DNA of 64,000 nucleotides from contig CM060072.1 in the NCBI GenBank assembly GCA_030533445.1, forward strand, positions 12,987,875 to 13,051,874, read 5' to 3'. This document shows, one piece after another, positions 1 to 10,783 of this stretch (positions are counted from its first letter, which is position 1; each line of letters opens with the position of its first letter). Made by a program: the position numbers and the translations under genes. A model generated the notes under the pieces. That model was not told the origin of the DNA. It saw nothing but the letters and a program-made list of their open reading frames with translations, and did no database searches. The stretch is from Cyprinodon diabolis. Lineage: Eukaryota > Chordata > Actinopteri > Cyprinodontiformes > Cyprinodontidae.

Positions 1-172
1 ATAGATATATATATGTATATATATATATATATATATATCTATATATATATATAGATATATATATATATACATATATATATAGATATATATGTATATATAT
101 ATATATATATATCTATATATCTATATATATATATATAGATATATATATAGATATATATATATAGATATGTTT
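1..172. repeat. AT/GATA microsatellite
   Basis: The first 172 bases are an alternating TA tract broken at intervals by GATA and GTAT steps. It is compound low-complexity DNA that can form cruciform or slipped structures. It starts at the window edge, so its true length is unknown. Confidence 0.95.
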
Positions 173-883
173 AGGTGAAATCTTGTATAAATGTGCCAAA
201 TGCTTGATAAAATTAGACTTAAGTCTATCTCAAAGGGCATTTTTTTCTCATCTGCTCAGATGCTGTTACCTTGTGAAATTGTGTTGTAGAATAAATCCCT
301 TCTAGACTGAACTACACCACTGGTCGGCTATATTTTGTTGTTACTCTTAGAGATATCGCCTTGTAGTTTTTTCTCTTTTTTGCCTTTTTGTCATGTTTTA
401 GATTAAACTGAGTTAAAGGACATAAGGAGTATGTAAAAATAAAAAAAAGGTTTTCAAGCTTTTCTAGTGACTGTATTTCTATAGACAGAGAATAATTATT
501 TAAAGTAGATGCATAACAATAATCCCTATAAAAAAAACATATTTAATCAGGTTAACAGAACAGTATGTTGAATGTTATCCTTCAGGTTTAGGTAACAACG
601 AATATCTAATCCAAATACTTGGTGGTGGGAAATAATAAATTATTATAAATACAATGAAATCCTTTCTAAATGCTTTTGTTTTATAGGCTATATTTCATCT
701 TATAAATGCCAATAGTTAACCTGACAAGACTTTAAAAAGAATAATGTGACATTTAAAACAATAGAGAGCAAATTGAAAATGGAAACATTTCAGCAAAAGA
801 TCTTCCCAAAATAGCTATATCTTCAGTCTTTCTAGGCGCAGTGTACATTATTTAATGATACAACTATATAAATACATATATAT
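173..883. other. unassigned AT-rich sequence
   Basis: I see no coding segment, RNA gene or recognisable repeat here. The sequence is AT-rich, with short A and T runs. Confidence 0.6.
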
Positions 884-1060
884 TTGCTGCTCCGGAGGAG
901 CTGGCCCAAGTGGCTGGGGAGAGGGACGTTTGGGGCTCCCTACTGAAGCTGCTACCGCCGCGACCCGACCCTGGATAAGTGGAAGAAGATGGATGGATGG
1001 ATGGATGGATGGATGGATGGATGGATGGATGGATGGATGGATGGATGGAATTGCTGCTCC
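884..1060 (+). mobile_element. 5'-truncated Rex3-like RTE LINE, 3' end
   Basis: Positions 894-1050 hold only the last ~95 bp of an RTE-clade LINE followed by a GATG/GGAT tetranucleotide tail (about 990-1049). Fish Rex3 elements are known for 5' truncation and GATG tails. The copy is bracketed by the direct repeat ttgctgctcc at 884-893 and 1051-1060, which I read as its target-site duplication. The pre-tail sequence (ccgcgacccgaccctggataag) resembles the 3' end of the longer broken copy ending near 21072. Family name is from general knowledge; the TSD is seen directly. Confidence 0.8.
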
Positions 1061-1350
1061 AAAAATTTGGAATGAGGCCCCTCTCCTCATTAGACAATCC
1101 TCCTCACTTTCCATTTTTAGAACTTTCCTAAAACCTATTTTTATTCCTTGGCTTTCAACACAGTACAAGGCACTTTTTATTTTTGTTTTGTTTTAGTTGT
1201 TGATTTCATTTGGCTTAATTTGTTTTGATTCTAATTTAATTTATTCCTTTTTACTTATTTTATTCTTTTAAATTTTTTTGTTGTTTTGAAATCATAAAAT
1301 CATAAAACATATCTACAGCACTTTGTGACAGCATTGGTTGTTATAACGGC
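1051..1350 (+). pseudogene. LINE ORF2 C-terminal fragment and 3' UTR
   Basis: The plus strand reads [18 protein letters not shown] and then a [13 protein letters not shown] stretch before a stop near 1196. This is the pattern at the extreme C-terminus of L2/CR1-type reverse transcriptases (compare LLWNQLPVLV...TRLKTFLF in the L2 copy ending at 37563). A T-rich 3' UTR follows. It is a short 5'-truncated fragment with no catalytic domain. Family assignment beyond L2/CR1-like is not possible. Confidence 0.55.
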
Positions 1351-1528
1351 CTCTTTAAAAAACTTAACTTGAGTATTTCTTGTAGTTTTGTACATCACGG
1401 CTTATTAGATTAACGGTTTATTAAATTAAGGCTCATATTATGTCACTACAGATATCATTTATGCTGTTTCCTGATGCCCGCCCTAACCCCTATAAAGGGG
1501 TTACACTATTTTATATGAATGTCCGAAT

Positions 1529-1747
1529 GTCTAGTGCAGGCATCCCCAAACTCGGTCCTCGAGGGCCACTGTCCTACAGGTTTTAGAGGTTTTCCTGCTT
1601 TAGCAAAGCTGATTATCATGATTGTAGTAGTGCAGAAGCCTGTTAATCAGCTTTCAATTAAAATCAGCTGTGCTGGAGCAAGGAAATCTCTAAAACCTGC
1701 AGGACAGCGGCCCTCGAGGACCGAGTTTGGGGATACCTGGTCTAGTG
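1529..1747. mobile_element. 203-bp palindromic hAT MITE
   Basis: The element is 1537-1739, flanked by the exact 8-bp duplication gtctagtg at 1529-1536 and 1740-1747, the TSD length of hAT transposons. Ends are CAGGCATCCCC and GGGGATACCTG. The inverted similarity runs far inward, so it is close to a full palindrome. It has no coding capacity and would need a transposase from elsewhere. A diverged fragment of the same family lies at 41085-41165. Confidence 0.93.
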
Positions 1748-1816
1748 GATGAAAAAGTAATGGAATGAAAATTTCCCACAATGCAACTTGAAAAGTAGTG
1801 TCCATCCATGGTCACT

Positions 1817-2564
1817 AGATCAACCAGAGGTGACAAGTAACAAAGTACAAATACTTCGTTACTGTACTTAAGTACACTTTTTAGGTATCTATAGTTAATT
1901 CCATTACTTATTTTTCTTAGTACTTCTTACTTCTACTCATTACATTTTCACACAAGTATCTGTTTCTTGTTACTCTTGGCTTAGGTTTAATTTTTATAAA
2001 TATTTATTTCACGTCATGTGCGCCATCCATTGCAGCTCATTTGCACCATCCACATCTATTGAAAACTAGTGTAATTGGATGAGTCATATAACGCAAACAC
2101 TCGTTGTTAGCTATTTGTCACATTTGTGCTGACGCCAAAGGAAATCATCAGAAGCAAGCAGGTGTTCAATAAACTGCAAATGCAAATTGTCTATGCCATG
2201 CTACAATGTCGGATTCAGAAAAAGATGCAGAAAAGTCTGAAAGGTCGGACACAGGCGAGAGTGTCTCGGGAGATGGAGACGGAGACCAACAAGACCTCCC
2301 TCATCCTTGGCCCTATCTCAAAGAATTTTTCGAAATAGTCACAAAAATTGCTTTCAATTCATATAGTGGCATCTGGCTGTTTTTTAAAGGTTACTTTATA
2401 CTTTTATACTTTAAGTAGTTTTTGAAGCACATACTTTTTCACTATTATTTGAGTAAAGCGGTCAAGTTGATACTTCAACTTTTATCAGAGTGTTTTTAAA
2501 CTGCAGTGTCTATACTTCTACTAAAGAAACAAATGCGTGTACTTATGACACCACTGAGATCAAC
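1817..2564 (+). mobile_element. internally deleted hAT transposon
   Basis: The element is 1825-2556 (732 bp) between exact 8-bp duplications agatcaac at 1817-1824 and 2557-2564. Its termini are imperfect inverted repeats CAGAGGTGAC and CAGTGGTGTC. Inside, 2206-2340 reads MSDSEKDAEK... then QDLPHPWPYLKEFFEIV, which looks like the N-terminal leader of a BED-finger hAT transposase. The zinc finger, DDE domain and dimerisation region are gone. It is non-autonomous. The hAT call rests on the TSD and termini; the transposase match is from memory of the family. Confidence 0.9.
2206..2340 (+). pseudogene. hAT transposase N-terminal remnant
   Basis: This is about 45 residues of acidic leader (DAEKSERSDTGESVSGDGDG) followed by PHPWPYLKEFFEIV, just where the BED zinc finger would begin. 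The reading frame then runs into non-coding sequence (NSYSGIWLFF). It lies inside the 1825-2556 element, so the internal deletion that made this copy non-autonomous removed everything after the leader. No DDE residues are present. Confidence 0.6.
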
Positions 2565-3556
2565 TGATATATCCCGGAATGCTTTGCAAGAGCTCTCATC
2601 GCAAAGCATCATGGAATTTGTTATGGGGGTGAGAGAGAACAAAGATGCCACATTTACTGTGCAGGGAGGAGGAGTCAGACGACCAATGGGAAGCGAAAAG
2701 TAGTGATCATCTCTCAACAGCCAGTTAAATGAGTTTACTATAAAGTCCACTAAATAGTTCCTTTATATAGTCATGAGTGGTTAGGGTGGACACTCAGAAA
2801 CAGCCCTTGATTTATCGTTAGTCCACATAGTCAATTATTCCTTTTACAGGAGAATGTTACAGCAAAAGGGTTTTATTTCCAATATGGATATTATTCTATA
2901 ATGTATGTTTAAAAGTTTGTTTAAAATATGTAAATAATTTTAACTAACTGTTGAGACACGGAATGCAGTATCAAAATTGCTTCATTTTGTTATTATTAGC
3001 TCCAACTTGATCAAGGTTTCAGCTGTTTCTAAAGGAAATAGTAAAACTTGTTCAACTTCTGTAATTCCATCTAACCTTCCAGTTGTGTGTGTTTTTGATG
3101 AAAAGATTTGGTTCAGGCAACATCTTCCCCACTGAGCCGACCTGAAAGGCACAGAGAACATAGGTGCAGATGAGAGAATAGAGAAGAAGAAAAAAGGGTT
3201 AATTGGTTTTGTTGACCATCTGTCGATGAAAGAGAACAGTGTTAACAATAACACACTTAAACCTGAACAAAAAGGACTTGAATTTAGAGTCACTGATTGG
3301 CATTGACCAGTATAGTAACCTGTCCTATTATTAGAATTAGTTCATAAAATGAACTTTTTTTTTTTTCGCACTTAAGAGGGTTTCTTTCAAAACTCCTACT
3401 TTTCTGATGTTCAATGGATATAGAGCTCAGGAAATGAGAAAGCATAGCTGAAACTATTAAGGACAATTAGAATTAGACTGATTTATTTTGTCATACACGA
3501 CAGTATACAAAAAGAAATTTAGTTTGAAACAGCTATATTTAAAACAAAGAGGAGAG
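2565..3556. other. unassigned sequence
   Basis: I recognise no gene or repeat in this stretch. Open frames are short and lack family features. Confidence 0.5.
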
Positions 3557-4026
3557 TGTATGACGTCATCGGCGCGCCGGACTGGAGTTGTGACAGGCAG
3601 CCCGGGCCACAGGCGACTACGCTCTACCCCTTCTATTCATTTGGCTAGCTAATCTGAATCGTTCAATTCCATTTCGAGAGCGAGATCATCTGTGGTAGTA
3701 GCACTAGACATCTTCCAGGCATGTGAGTAAAACTAGCAGTTCAGCGGACAGGATGAATGAATGGTATGAATGAATGTCTGGGGGACAGTGATTCACCTAC
3801 ATGTTATGAATGCTGATGTACCATAAATAATAAATTATGAATAATTTAGTTTTTGTCTTCAGCTCGTTTCAGATATTTTGCCCACATGCAGATACAACAC
3901 AGAGGCGGATGAAAAGTTTAACAGTTAATTGAAATGTGACACTCAGAGAAACGAAAAACCAAAGATTCTCGTATATAACGTATAATCAAGGGCCCAATGT
4001 AAAAAAAAAAACGGTGTTCCCCTTGA
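3557..4026 (-). repeat. two-module TTAA-type repeat, copy A
   Basis: Module 1 (3557-3766) is a GC-rich block starting tgtatgacgtcatc and ending gaatgaatggta. Module 2 (about 3767-4024) is AT-rich, contains catgttatgaatgctg, and ends ggtgttccccttga. Both occur again at 7279-7837 with module 2 inverted relative to module 1. The outer end here (aggggaacacc on the minus strand) has TTGA where copy B has a clean TTAA, consistent with a decayed TTAA target duplication. A 100-bp segment inside module 2 (about 3870-3960) has no counterpart in copy B. Confidence 0.75.
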
Positions 4027-6602
4027 AGCAAAATTGTTTTGGGAATTTCTGAATAAATGAAAGAAGTCTTTTCATAATAACAGAAAACTTTTCAATAATA
4101 AGCGATAAGGTGAAGCCAATTTTAGAAAATTTAAAAAATTATAAAAGAAACCAAAACTATGACCAATGAAATGTACATAACGTTCTCACACACCTTAAGC
4201 GGATACACAACAGTTTAATGGAAACAGACAGTAAAAATCAACTCTTTAGGCTGTGCAAGTAAATTATCACAGAAACTGCAAGGCTAGTTTATTGAAATTT
4301 ATCAAACAGGAAAGGGATTTCAATGCAGCTTGATTAGTATACTATAAACAGCAAATAATCCAGCCCCCAGAAACAATAGAAATAAAAAGTATTTTGTACA
4401 GTACTGTATAAACAAAACATAATTGAACTATATTGTAAAAGATTAAAAGTTAAACAAAATGACAAAATTAAAGAGTAACTATAAACACTACATTTCGAAG
4501 ATTCAACAAAGTTTAAGAGGAAAAGTTAAATTCATGCTGTGAAACACATCAGTGGGTTTCTTAATGGGTTTGGGATGTGTAAACTGCAATGGCACAATTC
4601 TGCCAAAATTCATGACATAATCAATGCAGCATTTAATAATAAAATGCTTATTTAAAATTGGGATTTATTAGCCAGAAGGTGCTATATGGACGTCCTAAGA
4701 CGTTCCAGCAAGACACTTAAGTACAAGACAAAGCCAAGTCAAACACTCATTACTTACATATCTTAGCTAAAAAGTTACCATCCTGACCTCAGTATTACTT
4801 TGCCAGTTATGGAAGAACTCAAATGTGCAGTCAATGTATGACAGTCCAACAATATGTGAGGATCACTTCATTGACATTGTGCACCACCAACCTTACTATG
4901 TTGTGCTCTCCATGCCCTCCCTGGTTCTTTGCTGCATTGTCAGTGCTCACCGCCTGCCTTTGTTCCTTTGTGCACACACTAACCAGGCTTCCATCTTTGA
5001 TTCTGCGGCTGCTCCGAAAATAGTCAAATACGCTGTAGTGTTGAAGTTCTGCTCGGGTAATGAACCAGCCTACTTAGTTGCGGTGCTGTTCGTGCCAAAA
5101 TCTATTTTTTAGGCCTCTTTTTCCTTTGAGTTATTGTCAGGTGATGGTGGAGACTGAAGAGGGTAAATAAAGTGTTTCATTTTGTCCAAACTTCCCTGTT
5201 GCTTGTGGAGAGATTCTCAGCAGCTCGACTTAAACTGACCAATTCAATTGCATGATTAAGCAGCTTCAACCTTTTGGAATGCATTTTTCAACTGAGGGTG
5301 AAGTACAGATCCAGGGCCAGTTTTACAGAGATAAGAGCATAAAGATCATGCAGGAATGCCATGATTTCATCTGAATTTTGACCAGATAAGCAAAGAATGG
5401 TGGGGTATAGACTTTGTAGGGGGGGTTAAGATTAAGTCAACACTTGGGTGAAACAATGGTTGACTTCACTCTGCGATAAAGTACCAGAAGTAGTTCCAGA
5501 ATATATGTCATGCTGAGAAGATTGAGAAATGGTGAAGCTGTACAGGTCATTGCTTTAAAATCTAAGAACTCAAAGGGTATGTACTCTGTTTTTATTATGG
5601 TTTTACAAACACAGAGAAAACATTCAACATCTTGACATTTTGTATGTAACTATAATTACACGTTTTCTGATAAATTCTGATTCATTAATTTTAATGTCAC
5701 AACTAAACAGTTTCAGAATGTGGACATTATGGTGTATTAATGAGAGGGCAGATCCACCAAACTCTGGCTCTAATTTTGCAGGATTTTCTTTTTATCTTCA
5801 GACATTCCATGGTTGCTTTCCAGAATGTTCCCTGTTATTTTTTTTGGATCTGGCCAGACAGCATTTCCCTAAACACTTCAGAATTCATCCAACTGCTTCT
5901 CTCTTTTGTCATGTTGTCAATAAACACTAGTGACCCAAATCCATTGGCAGCCAAGCATGTCCTTGCCATCACAGTGCCTCCACCTGTTTTACAGATGACG
6001 CTTTATGCTTGTAAGGTTTTTATATTGCTTCTTTTTTCCTGTCTGTCCTTCTGATGCAGAATGAGCTTTGTTTCAGAGGACAAAAGGGAATATGGTTGAC
6101 AACTAGGGTGGCTTTCATTTTCCATTAAATTTAATCTAGCATTTCCATTATAAAAGCTTCTTGTGGCTGTGCACCTTGTTGCAAACTTTCACTTTTCTAA
6201 TCTTTGTAAAGTTTTCTTTATAAACACAATGATAGCTCCACTCACACAGACAATGTCTTGGTATTATGATATTTATTTGGGTTTTCATGTTACAAGGCTT
6301 GATTGATCAGTAGCCACATGCAACAGTAACTTGTTACAGTATATCATGCATTATATTTCTAACAGGAAGAAAGTCTCATTTAAACAACTAAGGTTGTTTT
6401 TAACCAATAAAACTAATAAAATTGTTTCTTCCATTCTCCTAATAAGTGGATGGAAAGATTGACTACCATTTAGGATTTCTATTGCTTAACCCCCTCTAGG
6501 TAATCCTGTTATGAAAATTTGATAAATTCAGCACAATTCTTGTATTGCTTGTAGAAGCAGTTTTATTCCCGAAAATGCTTTTTTCTTCTTGTTGTTGATG
6601 TA
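4027..6602. other. unassigned sequence
   Basis: This 2.6 kb is AT-rich, and I recognise no gene, RNA or repeat in it. Short open frames at 4823-5112 and 5640-6054 have no family features and no splice context that I trust. Confidence 0.5.
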
Positions 6603-7111
6603 TTAAAGCTACAGTGTGTAATTTTCAGCGACATCTAACGTCCAGACTGCAGACCGCAGCAACATGAACATCTCCCCCCCACCGCTTCTCCCCCCCAACA
6701 GTACGGCGAGCGCTACGGGACAAAATGTCTTCCACGACGTCCGCATCACCTACCTTCTCAAGTGATGAGGTTTGTTTACATAGATAATTTTACAGATAGT
6801 ATTTCATTAGTCTGTGTAGGGTATAGATTTCAGTACCGTCTCAGTTCATCTCTCTCAACTTGCCGTAGTTACTTTGGAGCGTAATCTCGCAATCGCTAGT
6901 TTGTTGGCTCTGCGCTGCCGTAGCGCAAAGATGTCTGCCTCCATGGCTGCGAGACCCGCTCCTATGTAATTATAAATAACGAATTCTAAGGCAACGCAAA
7001 TATTAAGGTTAAGAGGCTGAGCTCGTAGATGATGATAAATAACATAGTTATGTATAATATATTACATTTCTGACTGTATACCCCTGAAATTATTACACAC
7101 TGTAGCTTTAA
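6603..7111. mobile_element. 501-bp TTAA MITE
   Basis: The element is 6607-7107 between TTAA at 6603-6606 and 7108-7111. The ends form an inverted repeat: AGCTACAGTGTGTAATTTTCAG on the left, and the same with a 2-base insertion when the right end is read in reverse. TTAA targets are used by piggyBac and Kolobok transposases. The interior is GC-rich at 6655-6760 and has no coding capacity. Which of the two superfamilies moved it cannot be told from the ends alone. Confidence 0.88.
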
Positions 7112-7274
7112 AGTGATGATTTTAGTAAACCTAAAAAAAATTTCTTTGGCTTGTCCTCTCCCTGTACTTCTCTTATCAGCCATCCAAAATGTGAGACATA
7201 ATTTTCTGGTTAGTGTAAACTGATTATCTGAAGGCTTTTAGCAGTATTTAAAGTGTTTTACTTTTCTCTTTCAG

Positions 7275-7850
7275 TTAAAGGGGAACACCATTTTTTTTTT
7301 ACATTGAGCCCTTGATTTTACATTATTACATCATGTTAAGTAATTTCCCTCTGGGATTATTAAAGTATTTCTGATTCTGATGTTCTACTCACCTATATGA
7401 GTTTTGTGTCATTTGGAGCTGTTCCGAAGATATTCGGTTTTGTTACATCCAAGTAACATCCTCCTAGTCTTCCTATGGGCAATGAGTTAAAGGCACAAAC
7501 TAAACTGTTCATAATTTATCATTTATGGTACTCCAGCATTCATAACATGTAGGCGAGTCATCTTCCCCCAGACATCCGCAGTTATATTTTTTATATTTAT
7601 ATCTTTGAAAAACAAAGTGGCGCATGTATGACGTCATCCGCGCGCCGGACTGGAGTTGTGACAGGCAGACCGGGCCACAGGCGGCTACACTCTACTCCTT
7701 CTACTCATTCGGCTAGCTAATCTGAATCATTCAATTCCATTTCGAGAGCGAGATCATCTGTGGTAGTAGCACTAGACATCTTCCAGGTATGTGAGTAAAA
7801 CTAGCAGCAGTTCAGCGGACAGGATGAATGAATGGTAGCCGGCGCGCGGG
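7275..7850 (+). repeat. two-module TTAA-type repeat, copy B
   Basis: It starts at a TTAA (7275-7278) followed by aggggaacacc. Module 2 runs from 7279 to about 7595. It is interrupted at about 7338-7382 by a LINE-type 3' tail (taatttccctctgggatt...tctgattctgat) absent from copy A. Module 1 occupies 7625-7837. In this copy module 1 is flanked by an 11-bp inverted repeat, CCGCGCGCCGG at 7638-7648 and CCGGCGCGCGG at 7839-7849. Confidence 0.75.
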
Positions 7851-8010
7851 GCTGTCTTTTGCTGTCTGAACATTGTGCCTGAAATGTCTTTGGACTCCTG
7901 GACCTGCCTGTTCCTGTTCTGATCTGTTTGCCTGCCCTGGCTTCAGACTCCTGGAACTCTGTGCCTTCCTGTTCTTGCACTGAGTCTGACTCAGTTATAA
8001 TGACAATCAT
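7850..8010 (+). repeat. LTR-like fragment, family shared with 61.2 kb
   Basis: Positions 7911-7932 match the reverse complement of 61311-61332 exactly over 22 bp (core ctgatctgtttgcctg), within wider weak similarity rich in CCTG and TTCTG steps. I take both as pieces of one LTR-like family. There is no coding content and no visible TSD. Confidence 0.4.
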
Positions 8011-8645
8011 TGCATGGAAATTTATCTGGACCTTATTTTATTTTTTAAAGGTGAATACAGAAATCCAAGAACAAGAGATAAAGCAGACTAAACCTAGGAT
8101 CAGGAGTGCATCCTAGAGTAGCTTCATCCATTTCACAAACGCCATGCTAGGCTCCACGGGTGCAGCCACTTCAAGCCAGGTGTAATTACTCAAGCTGAAT
8201 GTAGTTTTCTTCAAGAGATCATGACATCATTAATTAATTTCCATCAACAAACAAAAGAGATCAACAAATTCCCTAAAATGTGCATTTCCCAAGTATTTAT
8301 CTTCACGGAAAATGGCAGGAGAAGGTACTTGTAATTTTCTCAAATGAACTATTCATCCATCAATCTTCTACACTGCAAAAACGATCTAGAAATAAGTAAA
8401 AATTTCTTAAATTAAGTGTATTCACCCTTAATTTGAGTAGGTAAATGAGCTAGTTTGCCAATGGAATGAGTATTTTTACTCTTAAAATAAGATAATTAGA
8501 TAATATGCACTTGAAATAAGACAATGCAATTGTGTTTTCTTATTTTAAGCGTACATTGTCTTGTTCCATTGGCAAAATGTCTCTTTTACCTCCTCAATTC
8601 AAGAACAAAAGCACTTAGTTTAAGAAAAATGACTTATCTAGATTT

Positions 8646-8932
8646 ATGCTGATGAAGGTTCTCAGTCATCCAGGTCATAGTCATTCCGTAAAAATTCAAA
8701 AAAATATCCACTGGACTTGGTTTTCAAGATTTGAAGACGTTTCGCCACCTCTCCAGGAAGCTTTCTCAATTCAAATGTCTGGATCCGCAGTGAGTTTGAG
8801 TCTTATATGGACAAGGCCTTGTATTGCTTGGAAACATGCAAATGGTAACCGATGAATGGGTAGTTTAGTTCCATCATTAGCCTGTAATATCTGAACCTGT
8901 CTATGATTCTGGGGGTCGGTCGTTAAAGGGGG
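8646..8932 (-). repeat. PLE pLTR, left copy
   Basis: This is the inverted partner of 10212-10242 plus 15426-15646. It reads inward through ccactggacttggttttc, gaagacgtttcgcc and cagtgagtttgagtc to gggggtcggtcgttaa. It begins with a further 38 bp (atgctgatgaaggttctc...) missing from the right copy. Fragments of the same pLTR family occur at about 49266-49395 and 60045-60215. Confidence 0.8.
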
Positions 8933-8987
8933 GATTGCCATTAAGGGGGGATTTTCTCCTGTAATACCTGAAACCTGTCTATGATTG

Positions 8988-9917
8988 TTAAACGAATAGT
9001 ACACCCAAAACATGATTAGCCTTCATTTTCTACTCACCCCCATGCTGAAAAACACTCTGGAGTACTTTTTTGATATCTCAAATGCATCTGGAGATCTGGG
9101 AGGCTTCTTGCTGTCTGCTGACATTCAAATAATGGAGGTCTATACTGCCCGAGGCAGAAAGGTCCATAAAAGTCCACAAAAAACGTGTCAATATTCCTCC
9201 ATACTGCTCGTCCAATGTATTCCAAGTGTCCTGAGTGGGTAGCTTCCATAATTTACTCGAAACGAAGTCATTTAGAATGTTTTTAGAGCATAAACAGTAG
9301 TCTATAGGATTTCCTAAAAGCGCGCGCCTGCGAGTTCAGGAACCTATGGCAACTGCGGCAGACCAAACCAGATGAAAGTGCGCATTCACCGTCTGCTCTT
9401 GATAATGCAAGCGTAGAAGAAGAAATGTGCTGTTTACCTGTGCAAAGAAAGAAACAACGAAAGAAAAATTTCTGAGGACTTCAGTGTTGAGGAAGAGCAT
9501 GAGTTCTTTGCCGAGCTGAATGCGCACTTTCATCTGGTTTGGTCTGCCGCGGTTTCCGTAGGCTCGTGAACTCGCAGGCGCGCTCTTTTAGGAAATCCTA
9601 TACACTACTGTTTATGCTCTAAAAACATTCTAAATGACTTCGTTTCGAGTAAATTATGGACGCTACCCACTCAGGACACTTGGAATACATTGGACGAGCA
9701 GTAAGGAGGAATATTGACACGTTTTTTGTGGACTATTATGGACCTTTCTGCCTCGGGCACCATAGACCTCCATTATTTGAATGTCAGCAGACAGCAAGAA
9801 GCCTCCCAGATCTCCAGATGCATTTGAGATATCAAAAAAGTACTCCATAGTGTTGTTCAGCATGGGGGTGAGTAGAAAATGAAGGCTAATCATTTTTTGG
9901 GTGTACTATTCCTTTAA
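8988..9917. mobile_element. 922-bp foldback TTAA element
   Basis: The element is 8992-9913 between TTAA at 8988-8991 and 9914-9917. The two halves, 8992 to about 9388 and about 9517-9913, are near-perfect inverted copies around a ~128-bp loop. Ends read CGAATAGTACACCC and GGGTGTACTATTCC. Apparent open frames inside are mirror images of one another and do not encode a known protein. It sits inside the PLE 3' region, so it is younger than the PLE. Single-stranded, it could fold into a hairpin with ~397-bp arms. Confidence 0.93.
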
Positions 9918-10200
9918 GGGTCGGTCGTTAAGGAGGTATTGTTCACCGGCTGGAGCGGGTAGGTCCCTCGTTCCTCTGTGATGGGGTGGGGGGTTTGGTG
10001 ATATCTGGAAGGGATCATGTCTATGATTGAATTGTATGTTTTTGGAAGCTGGAATCTGAGTCCACCACCTCTGTTTAAAGTTGGTTTTTCTCTTTTAACA
10101 TAGATGGCTTGCTTCACGCCCCTCTCAAACCACCTATTTTCTTTATCCAGAATATGGACATTCTGGTCCTCAAAAGAATGTCCTTTGTCCACAAGGTGTA
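9914..10200 (-). pseudogene. Penelope-like ORF, GIY-YIG endonuclease C-terminus
   Basis: The minus strand encodes about 95 residues ending at a TAA within the TTAA target of the foldback element. It contains GHSFEDQNVHILDKENRWFE, then RGVKQAIYVKREKPTLNRGG and LPKTYNSIIDMIP. In Penelope-like elements this is the segment after the GIY-YIG core, with the conserved glutamate and asparagine region near the end of the RT-EN protein. The GIY and YIG motifs and the whole reverse transcriptase are missing, removed by 5' truncation on insertion. The gene cannot work. Family confidence is high, based on the HILDKENRWFERG and NRGGG blocks. Confidence 0.85.
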
Positions 10201-10242
10201 GGTGTACAGTACCCCTTTAACGACCGACCCCCAGAATCATAG

Positions 10243-10783
10243 TGTCATGATGGGTTTAGGTTCTTAGCCCATATGCAGAACACAACGGAGGCTGGGTAAA
10301 AGTTAAACAAGGTTTATTGAACGTTTCACAATAATGAGACAATGTACTGGGTCAGGAGCTGGTCCGGGCTGATTCACAGAAGTCTGCTGAGAAGATAGTT
10401 TGATTAGAAGGCAGGCTGATGAGAATGAGTCTTTGATAATTCAGAATTATACCTTGACTGAATCAGGGCTTCTCTTTGAGAGAGAGGGAACCGTTGGGTC
10501 CAGAGACTGTTTGTTCAGCAGAGTTCAAGAGCAGCTGCAGCGTCTAGCTTCTGACTTTAATGGCAGACCTTGATCAGAGTTTCCAGCTCTTAACTAAGAG
10601 GAGCAGGGGAATCCACATAGGAATCTTCAGGTTTGGCTCTCCAGGGCAGATTGGCAGGTTAAGCTCATCCAGAGCTTCAGGCTAGAGACAGGTTTCCTGT
10701 GAAGCAAAAACAGAAGAGCGTTAGAATCTGATCTCTCTCTAGAGACAGCTAAGATTCTTTCAGTTTCAAGGCTCAGGTTGCTA
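10243..10783 (-). repeat. Sushi copy 1, 3' LTR remnant
   Basis: It begins TGTCATGATGGG (the CA-end of the LTR on the minus strand) and matches 14787-15249 closely. Homology stops at ggttgcta (about 10783), where pol sequence begins directly. About 180 bp of U3/R, the polypurine tract and the end of pol were deleted in one event. Confidence 0.85.

Noticed and set aside
1..172. Possible AT-rich origin or centromeric satellite
   Set aside because: Only a short dinucleotide/tetranucleotide tract is visible; no longer unit repeats.
848..1196. Open frames on both strands with [11 protein letters not shown] or [12 protein letters not shown] repeats
   Set aside because: They are translations of the GATG/GGAT array in the Rex3 tail, not proteins.
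7340..7382. Polyadenylation region of a host gene
   Set aside because: The sequence is a known type of LINE 3' tail and lies inside a repeat.
9012..9893. Paired open frames such as MISLHFLLTPML on both arms
   Set aside because: They are mirror images produced by the foldback and have no known domain.
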